Positions 42,349-51,186 of a DNA stretch of 59,271 bases are shown here, in pieces (the first letter of the stretch is position 1; every line of letters starts with the position of its first letter). The stretch comes from Alphaproteobacteria bacterium UBA7691 (GTDB taxonomy: Bacteria; Pseudomonadota; Alphaproteobacteria; Ferrovibrionales; Ferrovibrionaceae): assembly GCA_002482765.1 (NCBI GenBank), contig DLGP01000071.1, positions 151,085-210,355 of the forward strand. The letters are read 5' to 3'. The notes beneath the pieces were generated by a model. It was not told the origin of the DNA. It worked only from the letters and a program-made list of their open reading frames with translations, and did not search any database. Both the position numbers and the translations under genes were made by a program.

Positions 42349-43569
42349 ATGCGCACCATAGGTACAGTGGAGTTGATCTGGAATATGGTGCGCAGCCTTT
42401 GGTTCAACCGGCAGCTTCGCCGCTATCTGCTACAGGGCCTGTTTCTCGGCGCCGTGTTGTTGCTGGTGGCAAGCTCGCTGGCCAATGTTTATGCCAACCT
42501 GGTGCGCCAGGGCATGGCTTATGGCTGGGATTTTCTCTGGCGTGCCACCGGCTGGCGGCTTTCCGTCGCCATGCTGGAGCAGGGGCTGAACGACCCCTAT
42601 TGGTGGACCATCCTGATGGGGGTGGTGAATACCCTGGCACTTGGCCTGCTCTGCATCCTTTGCGCCACTGTGATCGGCAGCAGCATCGGCCTGCTCAGGC
42701 TTTCCACCAATCCGATGCTGCGCCTGATCTGCACGGCTTATGTTGATCTGCTGCGCAATGTGCCAGTCATCATGCAGATTTATTTCTGGTATGAAGTATT
42801 CAAGCATGCGCCGATGGAGCGGCAGGCTTTATCTTTCGGCGGGGTGTTCTTCGCCAGCAATCGTGGCCTGTATTTCCCCAAAGTGCAGATCGAGGCCGGG
42901 CAGGGCCTGCTGCTGATCGGCCTGCTGTTGCTGGCATTGGCGGCGCTCTGGCTGGCGTTCAAGCGGCGCCGGCCGCAGGCTTTGCTGGCTGTTGCCGGGC
43001 TTGCTGTGCTGTATCTGCTCTGGCAGGGCAATCCGTTTTCGCTGCAATTCCCGGTGCTGCAAGGTTTCGGCTTTCGCGGCGGGCATCGCCTGCCGGTGGA
43101 ATTCCTAGCGCTGTTCGTGGCCATCACGATCTATTCCAGCGCCTATGTGGCCGAGATCGTGCGCGGTGGCCTGCTGGCGGTGGATAAGGGCCAGATCGAG
43201 GCGGCGCGTGCGCTTGGCCTCAGGGAATCGACCATCCACTGGAATATCCGGCTGCCGCTGGCGATGCGCAGCGCGTTGCCGCCCTTGAGCAACCAGTTCC
43301 TGATCACCATGAAGGTGACCTCGCTGGGCGCCGCTATCGGCTATGCCGACCTGTTTTCGGTGGTTTCCACCAGTATCAACCATGCCGGCCAAACCATCGA
43401 ATTGCTGGCGCTGATGATGGGCGGCTATCTGATGATCAATTATGTGATCGCCCGCGCCATGCATTTTCTCAATCAGCATTTTGCGCTGAAGGGCCATGGC
43501 GCAGGGGCGCCCGCCGCTTCCTGGCTAAGTCGCCTGCTGCGGCGCCAGGCCAAGCCGGTGGGGCGCTAG
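42349..43569 (+). CDS. amino-acid ABC transporter permease (AapQ-like)
   Basis: 406-residue HisM/AapQ-type inner-membrane permease, long like AapQ. It has N-terminal helices, a NTLALGLLCILCATVIGSSIGLLRLS block starting the transport domain, a central insert with extra helices, and the EAA motif EAARALGLRESTIHWNIRLPLAMRSALP (outline) that contacts the ATPase. The ATG at 42349 is preferred to a TTG at 42343. It lies 9 bp after the receptor gene and 4 bp before the second permease. Confidence 0.93.
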   Translation: MRTIGTVELIWNMVRSLWFNRQLRRYLLQGLFLGAVLLLVASSLANVYANLVRQGMAYGWDFLWRATGWRLSVAMLEQGLNDPYWWTILMGVVNTLALGLLCILCATVIGSSIGLLRLSTNPMLRLICTAYVDLLRNVPVIMQIYFWYEVFKHAPMERQALSFGGVFFASNRGLYFPKVQIEAGQGLLLIGLLLLALAALWLAFKRRRPQALLAVAGLAVLYLLWQGNPFSLQFPVLQGFGFRGGHRLPVEFLALFVAITIYSSAYVAEIVRGGLLAVDKGQIEAARALGLRESTIHWNIRLPLAMRSALPPLSNQFLITMKVTSLGAAIGYADLFSVVSTSINHAGQTIELLALMMGGYLMINYVIARAMHFLNQHFALKGHGAGAPAASWLSRLLRRQAKPVGR

Positions 43570-43573
43570 GATC

Positions 43574-44647
43574 ATGGCTGCTTCACTCGCCCCCACCTCA
43601 ACACTGCCTTCGTTGCGCCAGCAGCTTTTTGGCAGTATCGGCAACAGCCTGATCACCCTGACCGTGCTGGCGCTGATCCTGCTGGCGCTGGGCCATATCC
43701 TGCGCTGGGCGTTCATCGACAGTTTGTGGACCGAGGCGCAGGAAGGGCAATGCGCCGAAATCAGCGGCGCTTGCTGGGCCGTGATCCAGGCGCGCTGGCG
43801 GCTGATCCTGTTTGGCCTTTATCCCTATGATGAACACTGGCGTTCGGCCTTGGCCTGCCTGGTGGCCTTGAGCATCGTCGGTTTAAGCTGCGTGCCGTAT
43901 TTCTGGCAGGCCCGGCGTCTGGTGCTGATCTGGCTTTGCGGCGCCGCCTTGTTCATTCTGCTGATGCGTGGCGGCCTGTTCGGCCTGCTGCCGGTGACCA
44001 CCGATAAATGGGGTGGCCTGGCGCTGACGCTCTATGTCTATCTCTCCACGGTCATCATCGGCGTGCCGCTTGGCATCCTGTTTGCCCTGGCGCGGCAATC
44101 CGATCTGCCGGCGATCCGCCATGTCATCACGCTGCTGATCGATTTTGTGCGCTCGATCCCGATTCTCACCGTGGTGTTCTGTGCGGCTTTGTTCGCGCCC
44201 TTCATCCTGCCGGGCTGGCTCAATCCCGATACGCTCTATCGCGTCATTGCCGGCTTTGCGGTGTTCTTCGCCTGCTACTACGCCATGATTGTAACCGGCG
44301 GCATGCAGGCGGTGGGGCCGGGGCAATATGATGCCGCCGCCGCGCTGGGTCTTGGCTATTGGCAATGCCGCTTCCTGATTGTGCTGCCGCAGGCTTTGCG
44401 CACCGCGCTGCCGGCCACCATCAATCATATGGTGATAACGCTGAAGGAAACCTCGGTGCTGATCATCGTCGGCATGTTCGAACTGACCGCATCGGGCAAT
44501 GCCGCCTTCCAGACCGGCAAGTGGCAGGAATACTACACCGAGGTCTACATCTTCGTATCGCTGATCTATTTCACGCTCTCCTTCACGCTCTCGCGCTATG
44601 GCGCCTATCTGGAGCGGAAGATGCGTGTGGGCCAGGGCGGCCGCTAG
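43574..44647 (+). CDS. amino-acid ABC transporter permease (AapM-like)
   Basis: 357-residue second permease, with the AapM-type layout: an N-terminal helix, a periplasmic loop with a Cys pair (GQCAEISGACWAV), and a C-terminal transport domain whose EAA loop is YDAAAALGLGYWQCRFLIVLPQALRTALP (outline). With the AapQ-like protein it forms the heterodimeric channel energised by the ATPase at 38629. The SDR gene follows after 30 bp with GGGAGGAG ahead of its ATG. Confidence 0.93.
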   Translation: MAASLAPTSTLPSLRQQLFGSIGNSLITLTVLALILLALGHILRWAFIDSLWTEAQEGQCAEISGACWAVIQARWRLILFGLYPYDEHWRSALACLVALSIVGLSCVPYFWQARRLVLIWLCGAALFILLMRGGLFGLLPVTTDKWGGLALTLYVYLSTVIIGVPLGILFALARQSDLPAIRHVITLLIDFVRSIPILTVVFCAALFAPFILPGWLNPDTLYRVIAGFAVFFACYYAMIVTGGMQAVGPGQYDAAAALGLGYWQCRFLIVLPQALRTALPATINHMVITLKETSVLIIVGMFELTASGNAAFQTGKWQEYYTEVYIFVSLIYFTLSFTLSRYGAYLERKMRVGQGGR

Positions 44648-44677
44648 TCCAGTCTGTTTTCCGGGAGGAGCATCTCA

Positions 44678-45427
44678 ATGTCAGAGCAGAAGACCGTGAT
44701 TGTCACCGCCGCCAGCCGCGGCATCGGCGGCGCTTGCGCGCGTATGCTGGCCGCCAAGGGCTGGCGCGTGGTGCTGATGTCCACCTCGGCCGAATGTGAA
44801 ACTTTGGCCGCCGAACTGGGCGGCTTTGCCCGGCGCGGCTCGGTCACTGAAACCGCCGATCTGGCGGCTTTGGTGGATCTGGCGATGGAAAAGACCGGCC
44901 GCATCGATGCCGTGGTAGCCAATACCGGCCATGGCCCTGGGTTGACGGATGTAAAGGTCGGGCCGGCCTATGGCCCGGATTCACCCGGCCATCTGCTTGA
45001 TATCGATGATGCCGATTGGCATGCGGCGCTGGATATGTATGTGATGAACGTGATCCGCCTGGCCCGGCTGGTGACGCCGATCATGATGCGTCAGGGCGGC
45101 GGCGCTTTCGTGGCGATTTCCTCCAAGATCGCGGTGGAGCCGAAAACCACTTATCCCACCAGTGTGCTGCGGCTCGGCCTGCATGCCTTTGCCAAGCTGT
45201 TTGCTGATCGTTATGGCCGCGCCGGCATCCGCATGAACTGCCTGCTGCCGGGGCTGGTGGAGAATTGGCCGGTGCCGGAAGCGGCGTTGCAGCAATTGCC
45301 GCTCGGCCGCGCCGTGAAGCTGAACGAAATTGCCGAAACCGTGGCTTTCCTGATTTCCGATGCAGCCGGTGGCATCACCGGCCAGAGCATCCTGGTGGAT
45401 GGCGGCTCGGCGCGCGGCGTACGCTGA
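44678..45427 (+). CDS. SDR family protein lacking the catalytic Lys
   Basis: 249-residue SDR. The dinucleotide motif TAASRGIG (10-17) and ANTG are good, and catalytic Ser148/149 (AISSK) and Tyr159 are present. The YxxxK lysine is replaced: Y159-PTS-V163-L-R165. Arg165, two positions on, may take over, or the protein may have changed chemistry. The C-terminal GQSILVDGGSARG is normal. It lies between the AapM-like permease and the aldehyde dehydrogenase in the site-B transcript. The substrate is unknown. Confidence 0.88.
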   Translation: MSEQKTVIVTAASRGIGGACARMLAAKGWRVVLMSTSAECETLAAELGGFARRGSVTETADLAALVDLAMEKTGRIDAVVANTGHGPGLTDVKVGPAYGPDSPGHLLDIDDADWHAALDMYVMNVIRLARLVTPIMMRQGGGAFVAISSKIAVEPKTTYPTSVLRLGLHAFAKLFADRYGRAGIRMNCLLPGLVENWPVPEAALQQLPLGRAVKLNEIAETVAFLISDAAGGITGQSILVDGGSARGVR

Positions 45428-45448
45428 AATTACAGGGGAGTGGCCGGC

Positions 45449-46882
45449 ATGTATGCGGATATTCAATTGCAGATCGCCGGCCAATGGTGCGGCGGTGCGG
45501 CCGACGCCAGCCTGCCGGTGCTCAATCCGGCCACCGGCGAAATTATCGGTCATGTTGCCAAGGCCGAGAAAGCCGATCTGGATCGCGCCCTGGCCGCTGC
45601 CGAAGCCGGCTTCCAGCTTTGGAAAAGAGTATCGGGTTATGAGCGCTACAGGATTTTGCGCAAGGCGGCCGATCTGTTGCGTGCGCGGGCCGAAGGCATC
45701 GCGCAGAACCTGACCCTGGAACAAGGCAAGCCGCTGGCCGAGGCGCGGATGGAAGCCCAGGCGGCGGGCGATATTGTTGATTGGTTCGCCGAGGAAGCGC
45801 GCCGCACCTATGGCCGCATAATCCCGGCGCGGTTGCCCGGCGTGCAGCAATTAGTGATCAAGGAACCGGTGGGTCCGGTGGCGGCATTCACGCCGTGGAA
45901 TTTCCCGATCAACCAGGCGGTGCGCAAGGTTTCGGCGGCTTTGGCCGCCGGCTGCTCGATCATCCTGAAGGGCCCGGAAGAAACCCCGGCTGCCTGCGCT
46001 GCCCTGGTGCAAGCCTATCTCGATGCCGGCGTGCCGGCAGGTGTGGTGCAGCTGGTCTATGGCATTCCCTCAGAAATTTCGGAATACCTGATCCCGCATC
46101 CAGTGATCCGCAAGATCACCTTCACCGGCTCCACCCCGGTAGGCAAGCATCTCTCGATGCTGGCCGGCCAGCATATGAAACGTATCACCATGGAACTCGG
46201 CGGCCATTCGCCGGCCATTATCTGCGACGATGCCGATATCGAACGTGCCGTGGCCCTGCTCGGCGCGGCAAAATTCCGCAATGCCGGCCAAGTCTGCACC
46301 TCGCCGACGCGGTTTCTGGTGCATGAGAAAGTCTATGACCAATTCCTGGCCGGCTTTGTGCGTATTGCCAAGGGGCTCAGGGTTGGCGATGGCACCGATC
46401 CGCACACCACTATGGGGCCTTTGGCCAATGAGCGCCGCGTATTGGCAATGGAAATGTTTGTTGCTGATGCCGTGGCAAAAGGTGCCAGGCTTGAAACCGG
46501 CGGCAAGCGCATCGGCAATGCGGGCAATTTCTTTGAACCCACCGTGCTGACCGATGTGCCGCTGGATGCCCGCATCATGAACGAGGAACCGTTTGGCCCG
46601 CTGGCGCCGATCCTGCGCTTCGGCGATCTGGATGCGGCTTTGGCCGAGGCCAACCGGCTGCCTTTTGGCTTGGCGGCCTATGCCTATACCCGCTCGAATG
46701 CCAATACAGCGGCTTTGGCGGCCGGCTTTGACAGCGGCATGGTGTCGATCAACCACCATGGTTTGGCCCTGCCGGAAGCGCCGTTTGGTGGCGTGAAGGA
46801 TTCCGGCTATGGCTCGGAAGGCGGCATAGAGGCGATGGAAGCCTATCTCAATGCCAAATTTGTCACCCTGGCGCAGTCTTAG
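45449..46882 (+). CDS. NAD(P)-dependent aldehyde dehydrogenase (succinate-semialdehyde dehydrogenase-like)
   Basis: 477-residue ALDH superfamily enzyme: oxyanion Asn151 in FTPWNF, Glu249 in TMELGG and catalytic Cys283 in NAGQVCTSP, with GGVKDSGYGSEGG near the end. Closest in pattern to the GabD/succinate-semialdehyde or 2-oxoglutarate semialdehyde group. I chose the ATG at 45449, with AGGGGAG 8 bases upstream, over a GTG at 45440. It may oxidise the aldehyde released by the ThDP decarboxylase (inference). Its stop overlaps the convergent iclR stop by 4 bp. Confidence 0.92.
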   Translation: MYADIQLQIAGQWCGGAADASLPVLNPATGEIIGHVAKAEKADLDRALAAAEAGFQLWKRVSGYERYRILRKAADLLRARAEGIAQNLTLEQGKPLAEARMEAQAAGDIVDWFAEEARRTYGRIIPARLPGVQQLVIKEPVGPVAAFTPWNFPINQAVRKVSAALAAGCSIILKGPEETPAACAALVQAYLDAGVPAGVVQLVYGIPSEISEYLIPHPVIRKITFTGSTPVGKHLSMLAGQHMKRITMELGGHSPAIICDDADIERAVALLGAAKFRNAGQVCTSPTRFLVHEKVYDQFLAGFVRIAKGLRVGDGTDPHTTMGPLANERRVLAMEMFVADAVAKGARLETGGKRIGNAGNFFEPTVLTDVPLDARIMNEEPFGPLAPILRFGDLDAALAEANRLPFGLAAYAYTRSNANTAALAAGFDSGMVSINHHGLALPEAPFGGVKDSGYGSEGGIEAMEAYLNAKFVTLAQS

Positions 46883-47652
46883 GGCGCTTCCGAGGCCGAG
46901 GCCGGGAAGCCGCCGCCCAGCACGCGGCTGGCCTGTTCGGCAATCGAGACCGCCACCGAACCTACACGGTCAAAATCCGCGCGCGGCAATGTGGCGGCAT
47001 CGCTGGTCAGCACAATCGAACCGACCGGCAATGCGCCGCTGCCCCAGACTGGTGCTGCCACGCTGCTGATGCGTGAACTGGAGCCGCGTTCCGAGGTGGC
47101 ATAATGGCGTTCTCGGATCAGCGCGAATTCGACATCGAGATTGGTGTAATCGCCGGAATCGCGAATCTCAGGGCGCGCTTCGATCAGCTTCAGTATCTGG
47201 GCGATCTTGTCGTCGCCGAGGAAAGCCAGGATGGCGCGGCCGGAAGCGGCGGCATACATCGGCGAGCGCTGGCCCGGATCGGAGGAATTCGGCCGGCCTT
47301 TTTCGCCTTCCACCTTGTCGAGGTAGATGATGTCAGGGAAATCGGCCCAGGCGAAATAGCAGGTCAGGCTGGAAACCTTGGCGGCATACCGCAGGATCGG
47401 GCGGATCAGCCGCCGGGTTTCATTCTGCGCAATCACGCTGGCGCCTAATTCCCACAGCCGCAGGGTGGATTTGTAGCGGCTGGTGCCGGGTGCCTTCTCG
47501 ATATAGCCCTCTTCCGCCAGGGTCTGGAAAATGCGCTGGACCGCGCTTTTGTTCATCTTGATCTCGCGCGACAGCTCGGAAATGCCGCGCGGCGTTTCCG
47601 AGGTGGCCAGCACCTCAAGAATTCTCAGGCTTTTGCGCAGCGTGGTGCTCAT
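46879..47652 (-). CDS. IclR-family transcriptional regulator of the catabolic locus
   Basis: 257-residue regulator: N-terminal winged helix (about 1-70; ISELSREIKMNKSAVQRIFQTL is the helix-turn-helix, in outline) and C-terminal IclR effector domain with the SPMYAAASGRAILAF segment and SSVAAPVWGSGALPVGSIVLT. It is convergent with the aldehyde dehydrogenase and divergent from the acyl-CoA dehydrogenase operon. Four shared 17-bp sites in this locus (37350, 41159, 47726, 47903) are its likely binding sites. It could therefore act as local activator or repressor of all three transcripts and of its own gene. Confidence 0.93.
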   Translation of the reverse strand: MSTTLRKSLRILEVLATSETPRGISELSREIKMNKSAVQRIFQTLAEEGYIEKAPGTSRYKSTLRLWELGASVIAQNETRRLIRPILRYAAKVSSLTCYFAWADFPDIIYLDKVEGEKGRPNSSDPGQRSPMYAAASGRAILAFLGDDKIAQILKLIEARPEIRDSGDYTNLDVEFALIRERHYATSERGSSSRISSVAAPVWGSGALPVGSIVLTSDAATLPRADFDRVGSVAVSIAEQASRVLGGGFPASASEAP

Positions 47653-47725
47653 CGGGCGACTCGCGGTTCCGGGTTGGGTCTCTCCAGGGTTTGCTAGGTC
47701 AATTCTGCGCCTATGTCAAATGAAT

Positions 47726-47742
47726 GGTTCATAATACGATAC
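47726..47742. promoter_or_regulatory. 17-bp IclR-type site D
   Basis: GGTTC-ATAATAC-GATAC; the right arm and N7 spacing match sites A and B and the left arm is diverged. It lies 74 bp upstream of the iclR start, suited to autoregulation. Confidence 0.55.
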
Positions 47743-47902
47743 AATTGTTACTTCTTAAACAGCGAAACAGCCTCCAGGTTGCGCCAAAGAAGGGCGTAAG
47801 CAATGTCTGCGAATGCCGCCATGCAGGATTAATATATTTCTTTTCAATATCTTAGGTGAATTATCCAATGCAGGGCAGATTTTGATAAGCTGGATATAGA
47901 AA

Positions 47903-47919
47903 AAATCATATTGCGATAT
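47903..47919. promoter_or_regulatory. 17-bp IclR-type site C
   Basis: AAATC-ATATTGC-GATAT; it shares the ATC left end, N7 spacing and GATAT right arm of site B, and also lies in a TCATAT-TGCG-ATATGA palindrome (47906-47921). It lies 75 bp upstream of the acyl-CoA dehydrogenase start. Confidence 0.6.
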
Positions 47920-47994
47920 GATGGTTCTTTATATAAAACATAGTTCCAATAATACGGTTTCAAAGCGCAAGAAAGCTGGTTGGGGGTAGTCGAG

Positions 47995-49179
47995 ATGGCC
48001 GAGGCTGCGGGTTTGCCGTTGGGTAGCTGGCAATTGCCGGATGAGCTGGTGCTGCTGCGCGATACGGTGCGGCGTTTCATGCGTGAGGAAGTGCGACCGA
48101 TAGAGGATCGCCAGCCGCATGATTGCCATGCCCTGCCGCAGGATCAGCTTGCCGCCTTGCAGGCCAAGGCGCAGGCGCTTGGCCTGTGGTGCCTGGCCTC
48201 GCCGGCTGAATATGGCGGCGGCGGCCTGGGCCTGCTGGCGCAGGTGCTGGTGGCGGAAGAAGCGGCGCGCTGCAAGATGGGCGCCTATGTGCCGGCCTGC
48301 GGGGCTTTCGGCATCGATCCGCCCAGCGTGATCTGGCTTGGCAATGCACAGCAGATCGAGCGTTATGGCGTGGCCGGCATCAAGGCCGGCAAAAAAAGCT
48401 TCGTGGCGATTTCGGAAGCCTCCGGCGGCTCCGATCCGGCGCGCTCGATCAGCACCCGGGCAGTGCGCAAGGGCGATAGCTACATCCTCAATGGCACCAA
48501 GCTGTGGATCACTGCCGCCGACAAGGCGGAATGGGGCCTGGTCTTTGCCCGCACCGGCGAGGCCGGTGATCGCGGCGGTATCAGTTGCTTCATCGTTGAC
48601 CGCCATGTGCCGGGCATCAGCGTGAAGCCGATCCCGGTGATCCGCTCGTATGAGCCGTTTGAAGTGCATTTCAACGATGTGGAGATTCCCGTCGAGAACC
48701 GGCTGGGCGAAGAAGGCGAAGGTTTTGCCGTTTGCCAGAAATGGCTGGTGCATGCCCGCGTGCCCTATGCCGCCGGCGTGATCGGCGTGGCGCAGGAAGC
48801 GCTGGAAATGGCGATTGCCTGGGTCAAGCAGCGCTCCACCTTTCGCACCAAGCTGGCCGACCGCCAGTCGATCCAGTGGATGATTGCCGATTCCGAAATG
48901 GAATTGCGCGCGGCGCGCCTGCTGGTCTACCAGGCCGCCTGGCAGGGCGACCTGGGCTACGACATCAAGCTTGAGGCTTCCATCGCCAAGGTGACGGCCA
49001 CCGAAACCGCCTGGCGCGTGGTGGATCGTTGCGTGCAGATGTTCGGCGCGCTGGGCATTGCCAAGGAATTGCCGCTGGAACGCTGGTATCGCGAATTGCG
49101 CATCAAGCGCATCGGCGAGGGGCCATCCGAAGTGCAGCGCATGGTGGTGGCGCGCGCGCTGCTATCCGGCGCGGCCTGA
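47995..49179 (+). CDS. acyl-CoA dehydrogenase family protein
   Basis: 394-residue FAD flavoprotein expected to introduce a 2,3-double bond into an acyl-CoA. It has the N-terminal helical domain, the FAD/substrate strands AISEASGGSDPARS and LNGTKLWITAADKAEW, and the C-terminal four-helix domain with QMFGALGIAKELPLERWYR. The likely catalytic Glu is in IGEGPSEVQR. Start ATG 47995; a TTG at 47980 is the alternative. It is the first gene of the large operon that runs to at least 59252 and follows IclR-type site C. Confidence 0.92.
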   Translation: MAEAAGLPLGSWQLPDELVLLRDTVRRFMREEVRPIEDRQPHDCHALPQDQLAALQAKAQALGLWCLASPAEYGGGGLGLLAQVLVAEEAARCKMGAYVPACGAFGIDPPSVIWLGNAQQIERYGVAGIKAGKKSFVAISEASGGSDPARSISTRAVRKGDSYILNGTKLWITAADKAEWGLVFARTGEAGDRGGISCFIVDRHVPGISVKPIPVIRSYEPFEVHFNDVEIPVENRLGEEGEGFAVCQKWLVHARVPYAAGVIGVAQEALEMAIAWVKQRSTFRTKLADRQSIQWMIADSEMELRAARLLVYQAAWQGDLGYDIKLEASIAKVTATETAWRVVDRCVQMFGALGIAKELPLERWYRELRIKRIGEGPSEVQRMVVARALLSGAA

Positions 49180-49193
49180 GCAGGAGAGAGCCG

Positions 49194-49967
49194 ATGTCGA
49201 TCGATTTTGTTGTTGAAGATGGTGTTGCCACCATCACCATCAACCGGCCGGAGCGCCGCAATGCGCTGGATGCCGAACATTACGACGGCCTGTCGCGCTG
49301 CTGGATGCAGGTGCGCGACGATCCGGAAATCCGCGTGGCGGTGATAACCGGGGCCGGCGACAAGGCTTTCTGTGCCGGCGCCGATCTGAAATCCTGGGTC
49401 GGCCGCGAGGCTGAACTGGCCGAATTGTGGCTGACCCAAAAAGGCCAGCTGCTCAATCGCGGCCTGGAAATCTGGAAGCCGATCATTGCGGCGGTGAACG
49501 GCGTTTGTGTTGGCGGCGGCATGACCCTGCTGCTGGCCACCGATATCCGCGTGGCGGCCGAGACTGCGATTTTCAGCCTGGCCGAAGTGAAGCGCGGCAT
49601 CATCGCCGCCAATGGCGGCACGCAGCGCATCATGCAGCAATTGCCTTATGCCATTGCCATGGAGATGCTGCTGACCGGCGACAGCATCGATGCGCAAACC
49701 GCGTTGCGCTGGGGCCTGATCAACAAGATCGTGCCGCTGGCCGATCTGCCGAACGCAGCCAAGGAGTATGCCGACCGCATTGGCGCCAATGCACCGCTGG
49801 CATTGCAGGCGGCCAAGGAACTGGCGATCCGGTCGCGGCACATGGATCTGGCCACCGGGCTGCGTATGGAACAGCTTACCAACCGCATCCTGCATCATTC
49901 CGAGGATACCGCCCTCGCCAAGGCTGCCTTCGCCGAGAAGCGCAAGCCGAAATTCACCGGGCGCTGA
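49194..49967 (+). CDS. enoyl-CoA hydratase/isomerase (crotonase) family protein
   Basis: 257-residue crotonase-fold enzyme. The oxyanion-hole segments are FCAGADLKSW and NGVCVGGGMTL. Glu residues at LAEVKRG and LPYAIAMEMLLTG occupy the usual positions of the two acid/base residues of enoyl-CoA hydratase. It would hydrate the product of the acyl-CoA dehydrogenase gene 14 bp upstream. The ATG at 49194 follows GGAGAG. The exact crotonase reaction (hydration, isomerisation, hydrolysis) cannot be fixed from sequence. Confidence 0.92.
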   Translation: MSIDFVVEDGVATITINRPERRNALDAEHYDGLSRCWMQVRDDPEIRVAVITGAGDKAFCAGADLKSWVGREAELAELWLTQKGQLLNRGLEIWKPIIAAVNGVCVGGGMTLLLATDIRVAAETAIFSLAEVKRGIIAANGGTQRIMQQLPYAIAMEMLLTGDSIDAQTALRWGLINKIVPLADLPNAAKEYADRIGANAPLALQAAKELAIRSRHMDLATGLRMEQLTNRILHHSEDTALAKAAFAEKRKPKFTGR

Positions 49968-49971
49968 GCCG

Positions 49972-51186
49972 ATGAGCCGGATCACCGAGTATACCGGACA
50001 GGAACTGCCGCTTGCCGGCTTTCGTGTGCTGGATCTGACGCAGATTTATAACGGCCCCTATGCCACTTTCCTGATGGCAATGGCTGGCGCCGAAGTGATC
50101 AAGGTGGAACCGCCGGGCGGTGAATTCCTGCGTCGCCGCGATGCCCGCAGTGGCGCCGGCGTGCCGTTTGCTATGTTGAATGCCAACAAAAAATCCGTCT
50201 CACTAAATCTGAAAGCGCCGCGTGGCCGAGAATTGTTTCTCGATCTGGTGAAAACCGCCGATGTGGTGGTGGAAAATTATGCCCCCGGCGTGATGGCACG
50301 GCTTGGCCTGGATTACCCGGCCTTACGCGCACAGAATGAAGCCATCGTGTTTGCCAGCGGCAGCGGCTATGGCGCATCCGGGCCATATCGCGATTATCCG
50401 GCGATGGATTTGACCGTGCAGGGCATGTCGGGTGTGATGAGCACCACCGGCTTCCCGGAAAATCCGCCGGTACGTTCCGGTGCCGCTTTGTGCGATTTCC
50501 TGGGCGGTGTGCATCTTTATGGCGCCATGGTAACGGCGCTGCTGCGCCGCGCCCGCACCGGCAAGGGTGTGGCGATTGATGTGGCGATGCTGGAAACGGT
50601 GTATCCCACCCTGGCATCCAGCATCGGCATGACCTATGGCGAGCGCGACGATATTCCGCTGCGCACCGGAAATCGCCATGGCGGCCTGTCGCTCTGCCCC
50701 TACAATGTCTACCCCACCAGTGACGGCCATATCGCGATCATCTGCAACAGCGACAAGCATTGGCATGCCCTGCTGGATGCCATGGAACGGCCGGAACTGA
50801 AACAGGCCGAGCATCTGGCCAGCATGCGCCAGCGTGTGGCGCATATGGAGGATGTGGATGCCATGGTGGCGCAGTGGAGCGCCGGCTTCCAGCGTGATGC
50901 GCTGTTTGAACGCCTGGTGCAATTCCGCGTGCCGTCTTCCCCGGTGCGCGATCTGCATGAAGTGATCCGCGATCCGCATATGCATGCGCGCGGCACCTTG
51001 CTGGAAATTGACCATCCGAATTATGGCCCGATCACCGTGAACCATAGCCCGCTGCACTATCTCGGCCTGGGTCAGCCGGCTTATCGCCCCAGCCCGGAAT
51101 ATGCCGCCGATAATGCCGCGATCTATGCCGAGCTTGGTGTGGCGGCCGCAGAGATGCAGCTTTTGCAGCAGGGGGGCGTGCTATGA
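49972..51186 (+). CDS. class III (CaiB/BaiF) CoA transferase
   Basis: 404-residue family III CoA transferase with the GAEVIKVEPPGG N-terminal motif, NANKKSVSLNLK, and the catalytic Asp175 in ALCDFLGG (aligned with the GDSNTG Asp of formyl-CoA transferase), then RTGKGVAIDVAMLE. It would load the free acid onto CoA using a donor CoA ester, feeding the dehydrogenase and hydratase. The ATG is at 49972; the next gene starts inside its last codons (4-bp overlap). Confidence 0.93.
   Translation: MSRITEYTGQELPLAGFRVLDLTQIYNGPYATFLMAMAGAEVIKVEPPGGEFLRRRDARSGAGVPFAMLNANKKSVSLNLKAPRGRELFLDLVKTADVVVENYAPGVMARLGLDYPALRAQNEAIVFASGSGYGASGPYRDYPAMDLTVQGMSGVMSTTGFPENPPVRSGAALCDFLGGVHLYGAMVTALLRRARTGKGVAIDVAMLETVYPTLASSIGMTYGERDDIPLRTGNRHGGLSLCPYNVYPTSDGHIAIICNSDKHWHALLDAMERPELKQAEHLASMRQRVAHMEDVDAMVAQWSAGFQRDALFERLVQFRVPSSPVRDLHEVIRDPHMHARGTLLEIDHPNYGPITVNHSPLHYLGLGQPAYRPSPEYAADNAAIYAELGVAAAEMQLLQQGGVL

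Larger units (their letters stand above)
47653..47994. other. 342-bp divergent regulatory region, no gene seen
   Basis: The longest gene-free stretch of the window. It is A/T-rich in its right part and contains sites D and C for the presumed IclR regulator. Downstream of site C, TATAAA at 47932-47937 is a possible -10 for the acyl-CoA dehydrogenase operon. I saw no ORF with coding character and no hairpin terminator. Confidence 0.7.

Noticed and set aside
47653..47994. Small RNA or hidden gene in the longest gap
   Set aside because: No coding frame of note, no terminator hairpin, and the content is explained by two regulator sites and promoters.
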